This document shows positions 25,803 to 34,109 of a stretch of DNA of 64,000 nt, in pieces. Location: assembly GCF_016405885.1 (NCBI RefSeq), contig NZ_JAEKGC010000004.1, forward strand, positions 1 through 64,000, written 5' to 3'. Numbering within the stretch: position 1 is the first letter of the stretch; each line of letters starts with the position of its first letter. This DNA is from Arthrobacter sp. MSA 4-2. Lineage in GTDB: Bacteria; Actinomycetota; Actinomycetes; Actinomycetales; Micrococcaceae. The notes under the pieces were generated by a model. The model saw only the letters and a program-made list of their open reading frames with translations, ran no database searches and was not told the origin of the DNA. Position numbers and translations under genes: made by a program.

Positions 25803-26444
25803 ATGAGCCAAGGGAGAGTCCTCGCCGTCTGCCTCGTCCACGGGCTGCTGCCGACCCGCGACACCGTCGGCGTGAGCGCCATCGACAAGCGCGCCGTCGC
25901 CGGGCCGGTGAAGGTGCACCCGCTGGGGCTGACCGGCGACCTTCAGGCCGACCGCAAAAACCACGGCGGCCCCACGAAGGCCGTGTATGCCTACGCCCAG
26001 GAGGACGCCGACCACTGGAGCGGCGAGCTCGGCCGCGCCATCGAGCCCGGACTGTTCGGGGAGAACCTGAGGCTCGAGGGGATCGAAGCCAGCAACGCGG
26101 TGATCGGTGAACGGTGGAGCATCAACGGGGTGGAGTTCGAGGTGACGATGCCGCGGACCCCGTGCGGCAACTTTGCCCGGCACCTGGGCGAGCCCGGCTG
26201 GATCCGGCGTTTCACCGCAGCCAACCGTCCGGGAGCCTACCTTCGGGTGGTGAAGGGCGGGTCGGTGCAGGCCGGAGACGCGGTCGCCGTCACCTCGCGC
26301 CCGGCCCACGGCGTGACCATCGCTCAGGTGTTCGGCGGGCTCGACGCCGCCGCCGGCGTGCGCTTGCTGGAGGCCGGCGCGCAGGAGGTTACGCTTGCCC
26401 CGCAGGTCCGCAGGGCGGCGGTGCAGGCCCTCGCCGGCGCCTAA
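25803..26444 (+). CDS. MOSC domain protein (YiiM-like)
   Basis: The 213-residue protein has the MOSC core: 'VHPLGLTGDLQADRKNHGGPTKAVYAYAQED' (about 40-70), 'PGLFGENLRLEG' near residue 82, and the conserved Cys in 'MPRTPCGNFARHL' near residue 120. This cysteine is the putative sulfur- or molybdenum-cofactor-binding residue. A C-terminal helical extension from about residue 165 resembles the 3-alpha domain of YiiM. YiiM-type proteins protect against N-hydroxylated base analogues by molybdenum-dependent reduction. It is a single gene with a leaderless promoter, divergent from the amidohydrolase. Confidence 0.85.
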   Translation: MSQGRVLAVCLVHGLLPTRDTVGVSAIDKRAVAGPVKVHPLGLTGDLQADRKNHGGPTKAVYAYAQEDADHWSGELGRAIEPGLFGENLRLEGIEASNAVIGERWSINGVEFEVTMPRTPCGNFARHLGEPGWIRRFTAANRPGAYLRVVKGGSVQAGDAVAVTSRPAHGVTIAQVFGGLDAAAGVRLLEAGAQEVTLAPQVRRAAVQALAGA

Positions 26445-26504
26445 CGTGCCCAACGTCACCCGCCCTTCCGCGCCCGAACGGCAGGGGCCGGGGCCCGCAT
26501 GCGG

Positions 26505-26782
26505 TAGGATTGAAATATCCCCCACACCGGTATTCCCTTAATTTCCGTCCTTTCAGGCGGATAGGTTGTGTTGGGGCTCGTCGAGATTTTCCGCGAGCAG
26601 ATTCATCAGGGAGCGCCGGCTAGAAGAAAACGTCACACATTTCAGCTCTTGGAGCAGGAAGCCCAGTTGTGACGGGAAGTCCTGCCGCGGGATTGAAACA
26701 GTGCCGGATTTCGTTGTAAGCACGGCACCAGTTGGCTCCCGCCTTCCGGGCCGTCCGGCATCTACCTGAAGGTCTTTCCTCC
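26505..26782 (+). promoter_or_regulatory. Long 5' leader of the DEAD-box helicase gene with TAGGAT -10 box
   Basis: The 338 bases between the MOSC gene and the helicase hold no convincing gene. TAGGAT at 26505-26510 is a good -10 box, giving a leader of about 265 bases. The expected 5' end can form a stem between CCCCACAC (26520-26527) and GTGTTGGGG (26568-26576), with one bulged T. A second hairpin joins GTGCCG (26701-26706) to CGGCAC (26723-26728). Helicases of this class commonly have long, structured, cold-responsive or self-controlled leaders; that this one works so is inference. Confidence 0.5.
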
Positions 26783-28690
26783 ATGCCTGAAAATCTGTCC
26801 CCCGAAATCTCCGAAAACCTTGACGCCCCGGCTGCCGATGACGCCGCAGAGCTGCTGTTCACCGACCTCAACCTCGACGCCCGCGTCCTCGCCGCGCTGA
26901 CCGACGTCGGCTACGAGAAGCCCTCGCCCATCCAGGCCGCCACCATTCCGGTCCTGCTCGAGGGCCGCGACGTCGTCGGCCTGGCCCAGACCGGCACCGG
27001 AAAGACCGCAGCATTCGCGGTTCCCGCGCTGTCGAAGATGGCCGAGCTGGCCGACATCAACGGTGTCAGCAAGAACACGCAGGTCCTGGTCCTCGCCCCG
27101 ACCCGCGAGCTCGCGCTCCAGGTCGCCGAGGCATTCACCTCCTACGCCCGCCACATGGACGGCTTCACCGTTCTGCCCGTCTACGGCGGATCCCCCTACG
27201 GGCCCCAGCTTGCGGGCCTGCGCCGCGGCGCCCAGGTTGTCGTCGGCACCCCCGGCCGCGTCATCGACCACATCTCTAAGGGTTCCCTCGACCTGTCGGC
27301 CCTTGAGTACGTCGTGCTCGACGAGGCCGACGAGATGCTCCGCATGGGCTTCGCCGAGGACGTCGAGCAGATCCTCTCCTCGACCCCTGCCGAGAAGCAG
27401 GTGGCGCTGTTCTCCGCCACCATGCCCCCGGCCATCCGCCGGATCGCCAAGAAGTACCTGAACGATCCGGCCGAGATCGCGGTCAAGGGCAAGACGACCA
27501 CCGGCACCAACACGCGTCAGCGCTACCTGCAGGTCATGGGCCCGCACAAGCTCGACGCCATGACCCGCATCCTCGAGGTTGAGGACTACGACGGCATCAT
27601 TGCCTTCGTCCGTACCAAGATGGCGACCGAAGACCTGGCGGACAAGTTGCGTTCACGGGGCTTCTCGGCCGCAGCCATCAACGGAGACATTCCCCAGCAG
27701 CAGCGCGAGCGCACCGTCGAGGCCCTGCGTGAGGGCAAAATCGACATCCTCGTGGCCACCGACGTCGCCGCCCGCGGACTCGACGTCGAGCGCATCTCGC
27801 TCGTCGTCAACTACGACATCCCGCACGACACCGAGTCCTACGTCCACCGCATCGGCCGCACCGGCCGAGCCGGACGCTCGGGTGACGCCATCCTGTTCAT
27901 GACTCCGCGTGAGAAGTACCTGCTGCGCTCCATCGAGAAGGCGACCCGCCAGCCGGTCGAGCAGATGCAGCTTCCCTCCTCGGAGAGCATCAACGAACTG
28001 CGCCTGAACAAGTTCGCCGAGAAGATCACGAAGACCCTCGCCAGCGAGGACGTCGCGGCGTTCCGTGACCTCATCGCGAGCTACGAGCAGGAGCACAACG
28101 TTCCGGCCGCCGAGATCGCCGCTGCGCTGGCCGTCATGGCCCAGGGCAGCAACCCCCTGCTGGTCAAGGACATCCCGGTGGCTCCCGCCGGGCAGCGCGA
28201 GCGCTCGGAGGGCCGAAAGGACGCCTTCGGCTCCCGCGGGCCGACGCGCACCCTCACCGAAGGCAATGCCACCTACCGGATCGCCGTCGGACGCCGCCAG
28301 CGCGTCATGCCCGGCTCCATCGTCGGTGCCATCGCCAACGAGGGCGGGCTCTCCTCCTCGCAGATCGGCGGCATCGACATCCGCGCCGACCACACCCTCG
28401 TTGAGCTCCCCGCGGAGCTCTCCAAGGATCAGTGGCGCGCCCTGTCGAAGACCCGCATCGGCGGTGAGCTGATCCACCTCGAGCTCGACAAGGGCCGCAA
28501 GCCCAACCGCGAGCGCCCGGCCGGTGAGTTCAAGAAGCCCTTCAAAAAGGAATTCAGCAAGGACTCGAAAGACTTCAAGAAGCGCGACGGCGACACCCGG
28601 TTCTCCAGCGACAGCGCGCGCAAGCCGCGGTCGGGCAAGGCTGCCGGAGCCGGTCTCGGCCGCTCCAATGCGCAGTCCGACCAGTGGTGA
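26783..28690 (+). CDS. deaD: DEAD-box ATP-dependent RNA helicase (DeaD/CsdA type)
   Basis: The 635-residue protein has the ordered helicase motifs: the Q motif with Phe26 and Gln51, AQTGTGKT (68-75), PTRELALQ near 111, DEAD near 181, SATMP near 212, and the C-terminal 'ARGLDVERI' and 'HRIGRTGRAGR'. Residues from about 480 to 575 form a DbpA-type RNA-binding domain ('TYRIAVGRRQRVMPGSIVGAIANEGGL'). A basic Lys/Arg-rich tail follows. It unwinds structured RNA in ribosome assembly and mRNA decay, mainly in the cold. The start used has only a weak site; an ATG 17 codons upstream is possible. A perfect hairpin terminator follows. Confidence 0.93.
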   Translation: MPENLSPEISENLDAPAADDAAELLFTDLNLDARVLAALTDVGYEKPSPIQAATIPVLLEGRDVVGLAQTGTGKTAAFAVPALSKMAELADINGVSKNTQVLVLAPTRELALQVAEAFTSYARHMDGFTVLPVYGGSPYGPQLAGLRRGAQVVVGTPGRVIDHISKGSLDLSALEYVVLDEADEMLRMGFAEDVEQILSSTPAEKQVALFSATMPPAIRRIAKKYLNDPAEIAVKGKTTTGTNTRQRYLQVMGPHKLDAMTRILEVEDYDGIIAFVRTKMATEDLADKLRSRGFSAAAINGDIPQQQRERTVEALREGKIDILVATDVAARGLDVERISLVVNYDIPHDTESYVHRIGRTGRAGRSGDAILFMTPREKYLLRSIEKATRQPVEQMQLPSSESINELRLNKFAEKITKTLASEDVAAFRDLIASYEQEHNVPAAEIAAALAVMAQGSNPLLVKDIPVAPAGQRERSEGRKDAFGSRGPTRTLTEGNATYRIAVGRRQRVMPGSIVGAIANEGGLSSSQIGGIDIRADHTLVELPAELSKDQWRALSKTRIGGELIHLELDKGRKPNRERPAGEFKKPFKKEFSKDSKDFKKRDGDTRFSSDSARKPRSGKAAGAGLGRSNAQSDQW

Positions 28691-28710
28691 AAATCACCTA
28701 GGCTAACCCC

Positions 28711-28740
28711 TTCGGATCCCCGCCACGGCGGGGATCCGAA
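28711..28740 (+). terminator. Terminator-like hairpin after deaD
   Basis: The arms TTCGGATCCCCGCC (28711-28724) and GGCGGGGATCCGAA (28727-28740) are perfectly complementary over 14 bases with almost no loop, so the innermost pairs probably open. No T-run follows, as is usual in high-GC actinobacteria. Confidence 0.75.
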
Positions 28741-28818
28741 GCGAAATCAGGGGTCCGCACGCAAGGGCGGTTGTTGATTTCGCACAGCGGCTCGGAACTG
28801 GTAAAGTTTCTTGTCGTT

Positions 28819-28890
28819 GCCCCCCTAGCTCAGTGGTAGAGCGCGTTCTTGGTAAGAACGAGGTCACCGGATCGATTCCGGTGGGGGGCT
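28819..28890 (+). tRNA. tRNA-Thr (GGT anticodon)
   Basis: The acceptor arms GCCCCCC (28819-28825) and GGGGGGC (28883-28889) pair perfectly. The anticodon loop reads TTGGTAA with GGT. The T loop is ATCGATT, so position 54 is A rather than T. CCA is not encoded. It stands 54 bases before tRNA-Met, probably in one transcript. Confidence 0.95.
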
Positions 28891-28892
28891 CG

Positions 28893-28943
28893 TAAATGAG
28901 GGGCCCGTGACGATCATCCGATCGGTGCGGGCAGACTCATTTA
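28893..28943 (+). repeat. Inverted repeat filling the spacer between tRNA-Thr and tRNA-Met
   Basis: TAAATGAG (28893-28900) and CTCATTTA (28936-28943) are perfect outer arms. Inside lie CCCG and CGGG, then GATC and GATC, which can extend the stem. The hairpin starts three bases after tRNA-Thr and ends one base before tRNA-Met. It may guide tRNA processing. Confidence 0.6.
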
Positions 28944-28944
28944 G

Positions 28945-29018
28945 GGCGGTGTAGCTCAGCTGGTTAGAGCGCACGACTCATAATCGTGAGGTCGTGGGAT
29001 CGAGTCCCACCACCGCTA
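28945..29018 (+). tRNA. tRNA-Met (CAT anticodon)
   Basis: GGCGGTG (28945-28951) pairs with CACCGCT (29011-29017), the first pair being G-T. The anticodon loop is CTCATAA with CAT. The first acceptor pair is present, so this is not an initiator tRNA, which normally has a mismatch there. An elongator tRNA-Met is most likely; a lysidine-modified tRNA-Ile cannot be fully excluded. The T loop ATCGAGT has A at position 54, as in the tRNA-Thr beside it. Confidence 0.9.
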
Positions 29019-29026
29019 CAAAGAGC

Positions 29027-29060
29027 AATCCCCGAGGCCCCGTTGGCCTCGGGGATTTTT
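29027..29060 (+). terminator. Intrinsic terminator after tRNA-Met
   Basis: The arms AATCCCCGAGGCC (29027-29039) and GGCCTCGGGGATT (29045-29057) pair over 13 bases with a five-base loop and are followed by TTT. This ends the tRNA-Thr/tRNA-Met transcript. Confidence 0.92.
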
Positions 29061-29302
29061 CGTTTGGGGCCGGTTCGCAGCCTCGGCCCGGCTGGTAGGA
29101 GCCCATGCTGCGGACCGCCTGGCGCAGCGTGTCCCGAACCGTGCAGCGTGGCCCGCCGGGTCCTCGACCCTCACGCGGACCCCTCGCAACATAAAGGGCC
29201 GACTCTTTCCCGCAGGACTGCGAAGACGTACATTTATCCCGGTAAACCGCCCCAGTCGGGTGCTGCTCCATCTCAAGCGGCCAGCATTGAACGGAGTCAC
29301 CG

Positions 29303-30364
29303 GTGCAGATAATTCCAAGGCAGATAACTCCAAGGCAGATGACTTCGAGGTATGTCGAACGGCCTGCGCGGATGGTTTTGGCACTACTCTTTGTGGTCAG
29401 CACCGTACTCGGCGCCCCCGTCGCCCCGGCCGTGGCCGGCACCCCTGACCCCCTCACCTGTGCGGGGTATCCCGAGAAGCGTCACTTCGTGGACGCGCAG
29501 TCCTGGTGGCTGCCCACCCCGGGAGCGGCTCCCGCAGGTACGGACCACGGTCATATCCATGTGGGAGCCTGCATTCCTGAACGCGAAACCGTGACCGGGC
29601 CATTCACACTCGATATCCGGATGATTCTGCATGATCCCGGCCGCCAGCAGGTCAATACCGGCAAGGCCTCCACGCCCTACGTGTCGGTTGTCATGAAGGG
29701 TGCGTCCACTGAGACGCCGCAGTCCAAGCTCTACCAAACCGGTTGGACGTGCCCCACTCCAGGTACGTGCACCCGTTGGGGCAAGGTGAGGGTTGATCCG
29801 TCCGTTTTCTCGACCGATGGCCTCAAAGAAACGCGGCTGCGCTTCTTTTCTGACGTCGCAGACCCTGCTGCGGGCGGCGGAACAGCACCAGCCCGCATGA
29901 TCGCCTCCCTCAATTTTCAGTACACTGTCGATCTGTCGCCCACCCGCGCCGTGAGCGATGTCTCCCGGGATCCCTATCTACGCGGTAAGGGATGGTACTC
30001 GGCGCCCGGGAGCGATCTGGCTGAGGGCGGCTACTGTGAAGCCGCTCTCGTGACAGTTCCGGTTCCAAACCTTCCCATCAGCGGCACCTGGTCACCCGCC
30101 GTCAGGATGGTGCGGCACGGTGAGGCGGACGACCCGCCCGTGACGGCCCATGAAGTCCGGATCGACCCGGATCTCCATGCGAATGTTCCCGGTCTGATCC
30201 TCAGGCGAGCGGGCGGGGAGTATGACGGGAGAATCAGCATCGACACCACCCGTCTGGCCAATGGCATGCACAAGCTGTTCCTGCGCGCCGATTGCAATGA
30301 CCGGCACGGCCGCAACTCGACCACCTCGGGCATCCTGATCGTGCCGTTTGAAGTTCGCAACTAG
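29303..30364 (+). CDS. Secreted protein, unknown function
   Basis: The 353-residue product has a signal peptide ('ARMVLALLFVVSTVLGAPVAPAVAG') and a beta-rich mature part with few helices. Cysteine pairs lie in 'LTCAGYP', 'GACIPE', 'GWTCPTPGTCTRW', 'GYCEA' and 'ADCNDRHG', suggesting disulfides. GTG at 29303 has GGAG ten bases upstream. The ATG at 29339 would drop 12 residues and keep the signal. The N-terminus is coded by three near copies of a 15-base repeat (CAGATAA-like). It follows two tRNA genes and their terminator. I do not recognise the family; a surface-binding or adhesin-like role is only a guess. Confidence 0.65.
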   Translation: MQIIPRQITPRQMTSRYVERPARMVLALLFVVSTVLGAPVAPAVAGTPDPLTCAGYPEKRHFVDAQSWWLPTPGAAPAGTDHGHIHVGACIPERETVTGPFTLDIRMILHDPGRQQVNTGKASTPYVSVVMKGASTETPQSKLYQTGWTCPTPGTCTRWGKVRVDPSVFSTDGLKETRLRFFSDVADPAAGGGTAPARMIASLNFQYTVDLSPTRAVSDVSRDPYLRGKGWYSAPGSDLAEGGYCEAALVTVPVPNLPISGTWSPAVRMVRHGEADDPPVTAHEVRIDPDLHANVPGLILRRAGGEYDGRISIDTTRLANGMHKLFLRADCNDRHGRNSTTSGILIVPFEVRN

Positions 30365-30431
30365 GGCTTCCCGCCCTGGAGGAGTGGTGCGGCCGCGGCA
30401 CCACTCCCGCCGAGGCGGGCGGCTGCGACAG

Positions 30432-31100
30432 TTACACCGGTCCTGCAGAGGGCGGCGCCGGTGCCTGACTGGTTTCCAGCCGGCGGGCCTGGAGCACCGT
30501 GTCCCGGACCACCGCAGCGTGTCCCGCCGCGTCCTCGACTGCACGCGGCCGCGCCTCGGAGGCGGTGATGTCCCAGCCACCGTCGAGCAGGGGGATGAGG
30601 TCCTCCGCGGTGTAGAACAGCTCGGGTAGCGGGGGCCGCCGCGCCGCCGTCTGCAGGTCCGAGGGGTGGTGCCCGACAATGAGAAGCGTGCCGCCCGCCG
30701 CCACCGCGTCGGCGAGGCCCGCGAACAGCGTCGAGCGCGCCGGTTCCGGCAGCTGCATGAACTGTGCCGAGACCAGATCAAAGCCGCCTGGATCCGGCGG
30801 CGCCTCGATAAGGTCGGCGTGCAACCAGTCGACCCGGGCGGCAACCGCGGCGTCCTCGATCCGGGCCTGCTCGCGGGCCCGGCCGAGGGCCACCTCGGAG
30901 ATGTCGACGCCGGTCACTCGCCACCCGCTGCGGGCCAGCCACAGGGCGTCGGCGCCCTCGCCGCAGCCGACATCCAGCGCGCGCCCGGGAGGCAGCGTGG
31001 AGGCCGTGGTGACGAGGTGGGGATTGGGGTTCCCGCTCCATACCCGATGGTGCTCGGCGTAGCGCCGGTCCCAGAACTCCTGGTCCATCTCAGCGTGCAT
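30432..31100 (-). CDS. SAM-dependent methyltransferase (class I)
   Basis: The ATG at 31100 lies inside the end of the upstream reductase gene (11-base overlap) and gives 222 residues. The SAM-binding motif I is 'ALDVGCGEGADALWLA' (41-56), followed by 'VTGVDIS' and 'VDWLHADLIE', the typical Rossmann-type order. The opening 'FWDRRYAEHHRVWSGNPNP' is common to tellurite-resistance/thiopurine-like methyltransferases of actinobacteria. Substrate is not known. It is translated together with a thioredoxin-reductase-like flavoprotein and probably controlled by the XRE-cupin regulator divergent from that gene. Confidence 0.88.
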   Translation of the reverse strand: MHAEMDQEFWDRRYAEHHRVWSGNPNPHLVTTASTLPPGRALDVGCGEGADALWLARSGWRVTGVDISEVALGRAREQARIEDAAVAARVDWLHADLIEAPPDPGGFDLVSAQFMQLPEPARSTLFAGLADAVAAGGTLLIVGHHPSDLQTAARRPPLPELFYTAEDLIPLLDGGWDITASEARPRAVEDAAGHAAVVRDTVLQARRLETSQAPAPPSAGPV

Positions 31101-32136
31101 GGCTCTCCAGCTCCGCTCTGCCGTCGGGTGTCCCCGTGGTGGTCCCATTCTCGTGCCCGGCCGGCGCCCCGCCAAGGGCCTGCCCGGCGCCTTCCCGGAG
31201 CCGCTCCACGGCGGCCGCCGCGTCCTCGGCGATGAGGTCCCCGTTGATTGCCGCCCCGGCCGCCAGCCCCGCAGCGGACGAGGCCATCACCTGGGCCACC
31301 GGATCCGCCACGTTGCCGGCCGCCCACACCCCGGGAACGGAGGTGCGGCCCTGCGGGTCGACCTCGGCCGAGTAGCCGATGCCCATCGGGTGCTCCGCGG
31401 TCCGCACGCCGAGGGACTCAAGCAGTGCCGACCGCGCGGCGAAGCGCGGTGCGACGACGAGGGCATCGAGCGGGAAGCCTTCGCCGGACTCGAGGCGCAC
31501 GCCCGAGAGCGAGCCGTCCGTCTCCTGGACTGCTTCGACCGTGCCGGAGATGACGCGGACCGACAGCGCCGCCAGGAGTTCCTCCTGCTCGGCCGTCAGT
31601 TCAGGCGCGGTGTGCAGGAAGAGGGTGACGTCGCTGCTGAGCTGCCGGAACATCTGGACCTGGTGCATCGCCATCGGGCCGGTCGCCAGGACGCCGATGG
31701 CCCTGCCGCGGGCCTCGTACCCGTGGCAGTAGGGGCAGTGGATGACGCCCGAACCCCAGTGCGCGGCGAGCCCCTCGACGTCGGGCAGTTCGTCGGTGAG
31801 CCCGGTCGTGACGAGCAGGCGCCGGCCGGCGACGCGCCCGCCGTCCTGCAGGGTGACGGTGAACCCCTCCGGACCCTTCTCGACGCGCACCGCCTCCGCG
31901 TCGATCAGGACTGCACCGTAGGACGCCGCTTCGGCCCGGCCGGACGCCACCAGCTCGAGCGGCGGCACTCCATCGCGGGACAGGAAGTTGTGGACCCCGG
32001 CTGCGGGGGCGTTCCGCGGCGAGCCGGAGTCGATCACGGCCGTGGTGCGCAGCGACCGGCCGAGGGCCACCGCGGCGCTGAGCCCGGCGGCGCCTCCGCC
32101 GATGATCACGACGTCATAGCGCGAAGAGTCCTGCAT
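31090..32136 (-). CDS. Thioredoxin-reductase-like FAD/NAD(P) oxidoreductase
   Basis: The 348-residue protein has the FAD site 'VIIGGGAAGLSAAVALGR' (10-27), a CPYC redox pair (Cys134, Cys137) where thioredoxin reductase has its active site, and a C-terminal 'GVWAAGNVADP' FAD motif near residue 268. The NAD(P)-binding glycine loop is weak ('GVLATGPMAMH' near residue 148). It is longer than standard TrxB because of an Ala/Gly-rich tail. It probably reduces a small disulfide or thiol partner or acts as an oxidase. AAGGAG precedes its ATG. It forms a two-gene unit with the methyltransferase. Confidence 0.87.
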   Translation of the reverse strand: MQDSSRYDVVIIGGGAAGLSAAVALGRSLRTTAVIDSGSPRNAPAAGVHNFLSRDGVPPLELVASGRAEAASYGAVLIDAEAVRVEKGPEGFTVTLQDGGRVAGRRLLVTTGLTDELPDVEGLAAHWGSGVIHCPYCHGYEARGRAIGVLATGPMAMHQVQMFRQLSSDVTLFLHTAPELTAEQEELLAALSVRVISGTVEAVQETDGSLSGVRLESGEGFPLDALVVAPRFAARSALLESLGVRTAEHPMGIGYSAEVDPQGRTSVPGVWAAGNVADPVAQVMASSAAGLAAGAAINGDLIAEDAAAAVERLREGAGQALGGAPAGHENGTTTGTPDGRAELESHAR

Positions 32137-32207
32137 GATGCTTCTCCTTTTCCGAGGCGCCTACGGTCGGCGCCCTCGTATCCACTGTCCCGCCGGGTGG
32201 ACGTGCT

Positions 32208-32233
32208 GGCAATATTCCTTGCCGATATGGCAA
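32208..32233 (+). promoter_or_regulatory. Operator candidate: three alternating GGCAA/TTGCC half sites
   Basis: GGCAA (32208-32212), TTGCC (32219-32223) and GGCAA (32229-32233) form two overlapping inverted repeats with six- and five-base spacers. They sit between the divergent reductase and XRE-cupin genes and end nine bases before the regulator's ATG. The last half site covers the region where a leaderless -10 box (CAAGAT) would lie, so binding would repress the regulator itself. Confidence 0.65.
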
Positions 32234-32242
32234 GATGCGGGG

Positions 32243-32824
32243 ATGGAGAGCGATCTTTCATCGGTTTTTGACGCCATGGGCCCACGGCTGCGCGCACTGC
32301 GCCAGCAGCGGGGGCTCACCCTCGGCGAGGTATCCGAGGCCACCGGCGTCTCGGCGAGCACCCTGTCCCGCCTCGAAGGCGGCCAGCGGCGCCCCAACCT
32401 CGAACTGCTCCTGCCCCTGGCCCGACTGTTCCAGGTGCCGCTCGACGACCTCGTCGGAGCGCCGACCACCGGTGATCCGCGCATCCACCTGCGGCCCATC
32501 CGGCACAGCGGCATGACGGCCCTTCCCCTGACCCGCAGGCCTGGCGGGCTGCAGGCGTACAAGATGGTGCTTGCCGCCGACGCACGGAAGGGCGAACCCG
32601 AACTCCGCGTGCACGAAGGATATGAGTGGCTGTATATCCTCAATGGGCGCCTGCGCCTCGTGCTCGGCGATAAGGACTTCGTCCTGGGGCCGGGCGAAGC
32701 TGCCGAATTCGACACCCATACCCCTCACTGGTTCGCTTCCGCCGACGAGCACCCGGTGGAGTTCCTCAGTCTGTTCGGCCACCAGGGGGAGAAGATGCAC
32801 GTCCGGGCCCGGCCCAAGGCCTAG
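32243..32824 (+). CDS. XRE-family regulator with C-terminal cupin domain
   Basis: The ATG at 32243 gives 193 residues. Residues 10-63 are a helix-turn-helix of the XRE type: 'LRALRQQRGLTLGEVSEATGVSASTLSRLEGGQRRP'. Residues 110-185 form a cupin ('YEWLYILNGRLRLVLGDKDFVLGPGEAAEFDTHTPHWF') with the His that would bind a metal or ligand. Such proteins sense a small molecule through the cupin. It is divergent from the reductase-methyltransferase pair, and an alternating GGCAA/TTGCC operator lies between them, so repression of both directions is probable. Confidence 0.9.
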   Translation: MESDLSSVFDAMGPRLRALRQQRGLTLGEVSEATGVSASTLSRLEGGQRRPNLELLLPLARLFQVPLDDLVGAPTTGDPRIHLRPIRHSGMTALPLTRRPGGLQAYKMVLAADARKGEPELRVHEGYEWLYILNGRLRLVLGDKDFVLGPGEAAEFDTHTPHWFASADEHPVEFLSLFGHQGEKMHVRARPKA

Positions 32825-32903
32825 CAGCCGGCGGAGACACCCGGCCGGCGAACGGGCAGGGGACGCCGTGTGGCAGGGGCGCCCGACGGGCGGACACGCC
32901 GCG

Positions 32904-34109
32904 TTACGCCGGAGAGTGGCTGCGGCGGATCTCCGCGCGCTTCTCCGCGTAGACGGTGGTTTCCACGACGACGAGCAGTGCGCACAGTCCAAAGACAAGG
33001 CCCAGCGCCGCCAGCGGGGCGAACCCGGAAGTGGCCGGGATCAGGGCCAGCAGGACGGCGGCGGTGCTGAGCCGCCACGTCTTCCAGTACCCGCCGACCC
33101 TTCGCCAGAACGCCGCGTGGGCGAGGAGGTACAGGGCCGTCCCGCCCAGCAGCGCGCCGGCCCCCAGCCAGCCGTAGCCGGATGATTCATCGAGGTGCGC
33201 CAGGGCATCCTCGACCCCGAGCGCCGATAGCACGACCCCGGCGATCAGCGGGAGGTGGAGGTAGGTGTAGGCGTCCACGGCGAGGGCCGAACGCGCCCGG
33301 CCGCGGAGCCGCGCCAGCACGTGCTCGGCCGCAATTGCCATGACGTCGAAGTACAGCCACCACAGGCAGATCGAGAGCCCGACGCCGAAGACCGCGCCCA
33401 GGATCATCAGGGTGCTCACCGGGCGTTCCGAGGCGCCGACGCCGATGGAGATGATCGACTCGCCCAGGGCGAGGATCACGACGAGCCCGTACCGCTCGGC
33501 CCAGTGGGCGGCGGAATGGACCCGCCAGTTCCCGCCGGCGGAGGTGAGGTAGGTGAGGGTGATATCCGCGGCGAGGCCGGCCAGCCAGAACCAGGTTTGG
33601 GACGGCCCGCCGACGAGGGCTCCGGTGATGATGATGGCGGAGCCGGTGAACATGGCGCTCGAAGTCTTGATCACCTGGCGCCGGAGCGGGACGTCGTCCC
33701 CGGCGGCGACCAGGTACAGCCCGATGTGGACCAGGCGCACGACGAAGTAGGCCAGCGCGAACACGAGCGGTCCGTCCAGGCCGCCGGCCATGTCGTGGAA
33801 GGCCTCCGGAATGGTCAGGGCAGCGATGAACATCGCCATCATGGCGAGCGACATCCCGAGCCGCACGATGCCCTCGTCGACGTGGGTCTGGTTGGCGAGC
33901 CAGGAGTAGCAGACCCAGGACCACCAGAGGATGCCCAGGATGATCATGCCCTGGAGCACACCGAGGCCCGTGTGTTCATGGGCCATGAAGCCGGTGACCT
34001 GGGTGAAGGCGAAAACGAAGACGAGGTCGAAAAAGAGTTCGAAGGTCGTGACCCGGTGGGACTCGTCCGAGACCCGGATCTGGCGCATCGATCGGAAGGC
34101 GGGAAACAT
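32904..34109 (-). CDS. Low temperature requirement protein A (LtrA) family membrane protein
   Basis: The 401-residue protein begins 'RVSDESHRVTTFELFFDLVFVFAFTQVTGFM', the LtrA hallmark, and has about ten membrane helices. Further conserved parts are 'HWAERYGLVVILALGESIISIGVGA' near residue 205 and 'HLPLIAGVVLSALGVEDALAH' near residue 290. LtrA was named in Listeria for growth in the cold, but its activity is not known. The gene stands alone, 34-80 bases from its neighbours on other strands. Its N-terminal Glu and Asp in helices are conserved in the family. Confidence 0.9.
   Translation of the reverse strand: MFPAFRSMRQIRVSDESHRVTTFELFFDLVFVFAFTQVTGFMAHEHTGLGVLQGMIILGILWWSWVCYSWLANQTHVDEGIVRLGMSLAMMAMFIAALTIPEAFHDMAGGLDGPLVFALAYFVVRLVHIGLYLVAAGDDVPLRRQVIKTSSAMFTGSAIIITGALVGGPSQTWFWLAGLAADITLTYLTSAGGNWRVHSAAHWAERYGLVVILALGESIISIGVGASERPVSTLMILGAVFGVGLSICLWWLYFDVMAIAAEHVLARLRGRARSALAVDAYTYLHLPLIAGVVLSALGVEDALAHLDESSGYGWLGAGALLGGTALYLLAHAAFWRRVGGYWKTWRLSTAAVLLALIPATSGFAPLAALGLVFGLCALLVVVETTVYAEKRAEIRRSHSPA

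Noticed and set aside
24355-25806. A 483-codon plus-strand open frame
   Set aside because: It is antisense to the amidohydrolase, which has all metal ligands.
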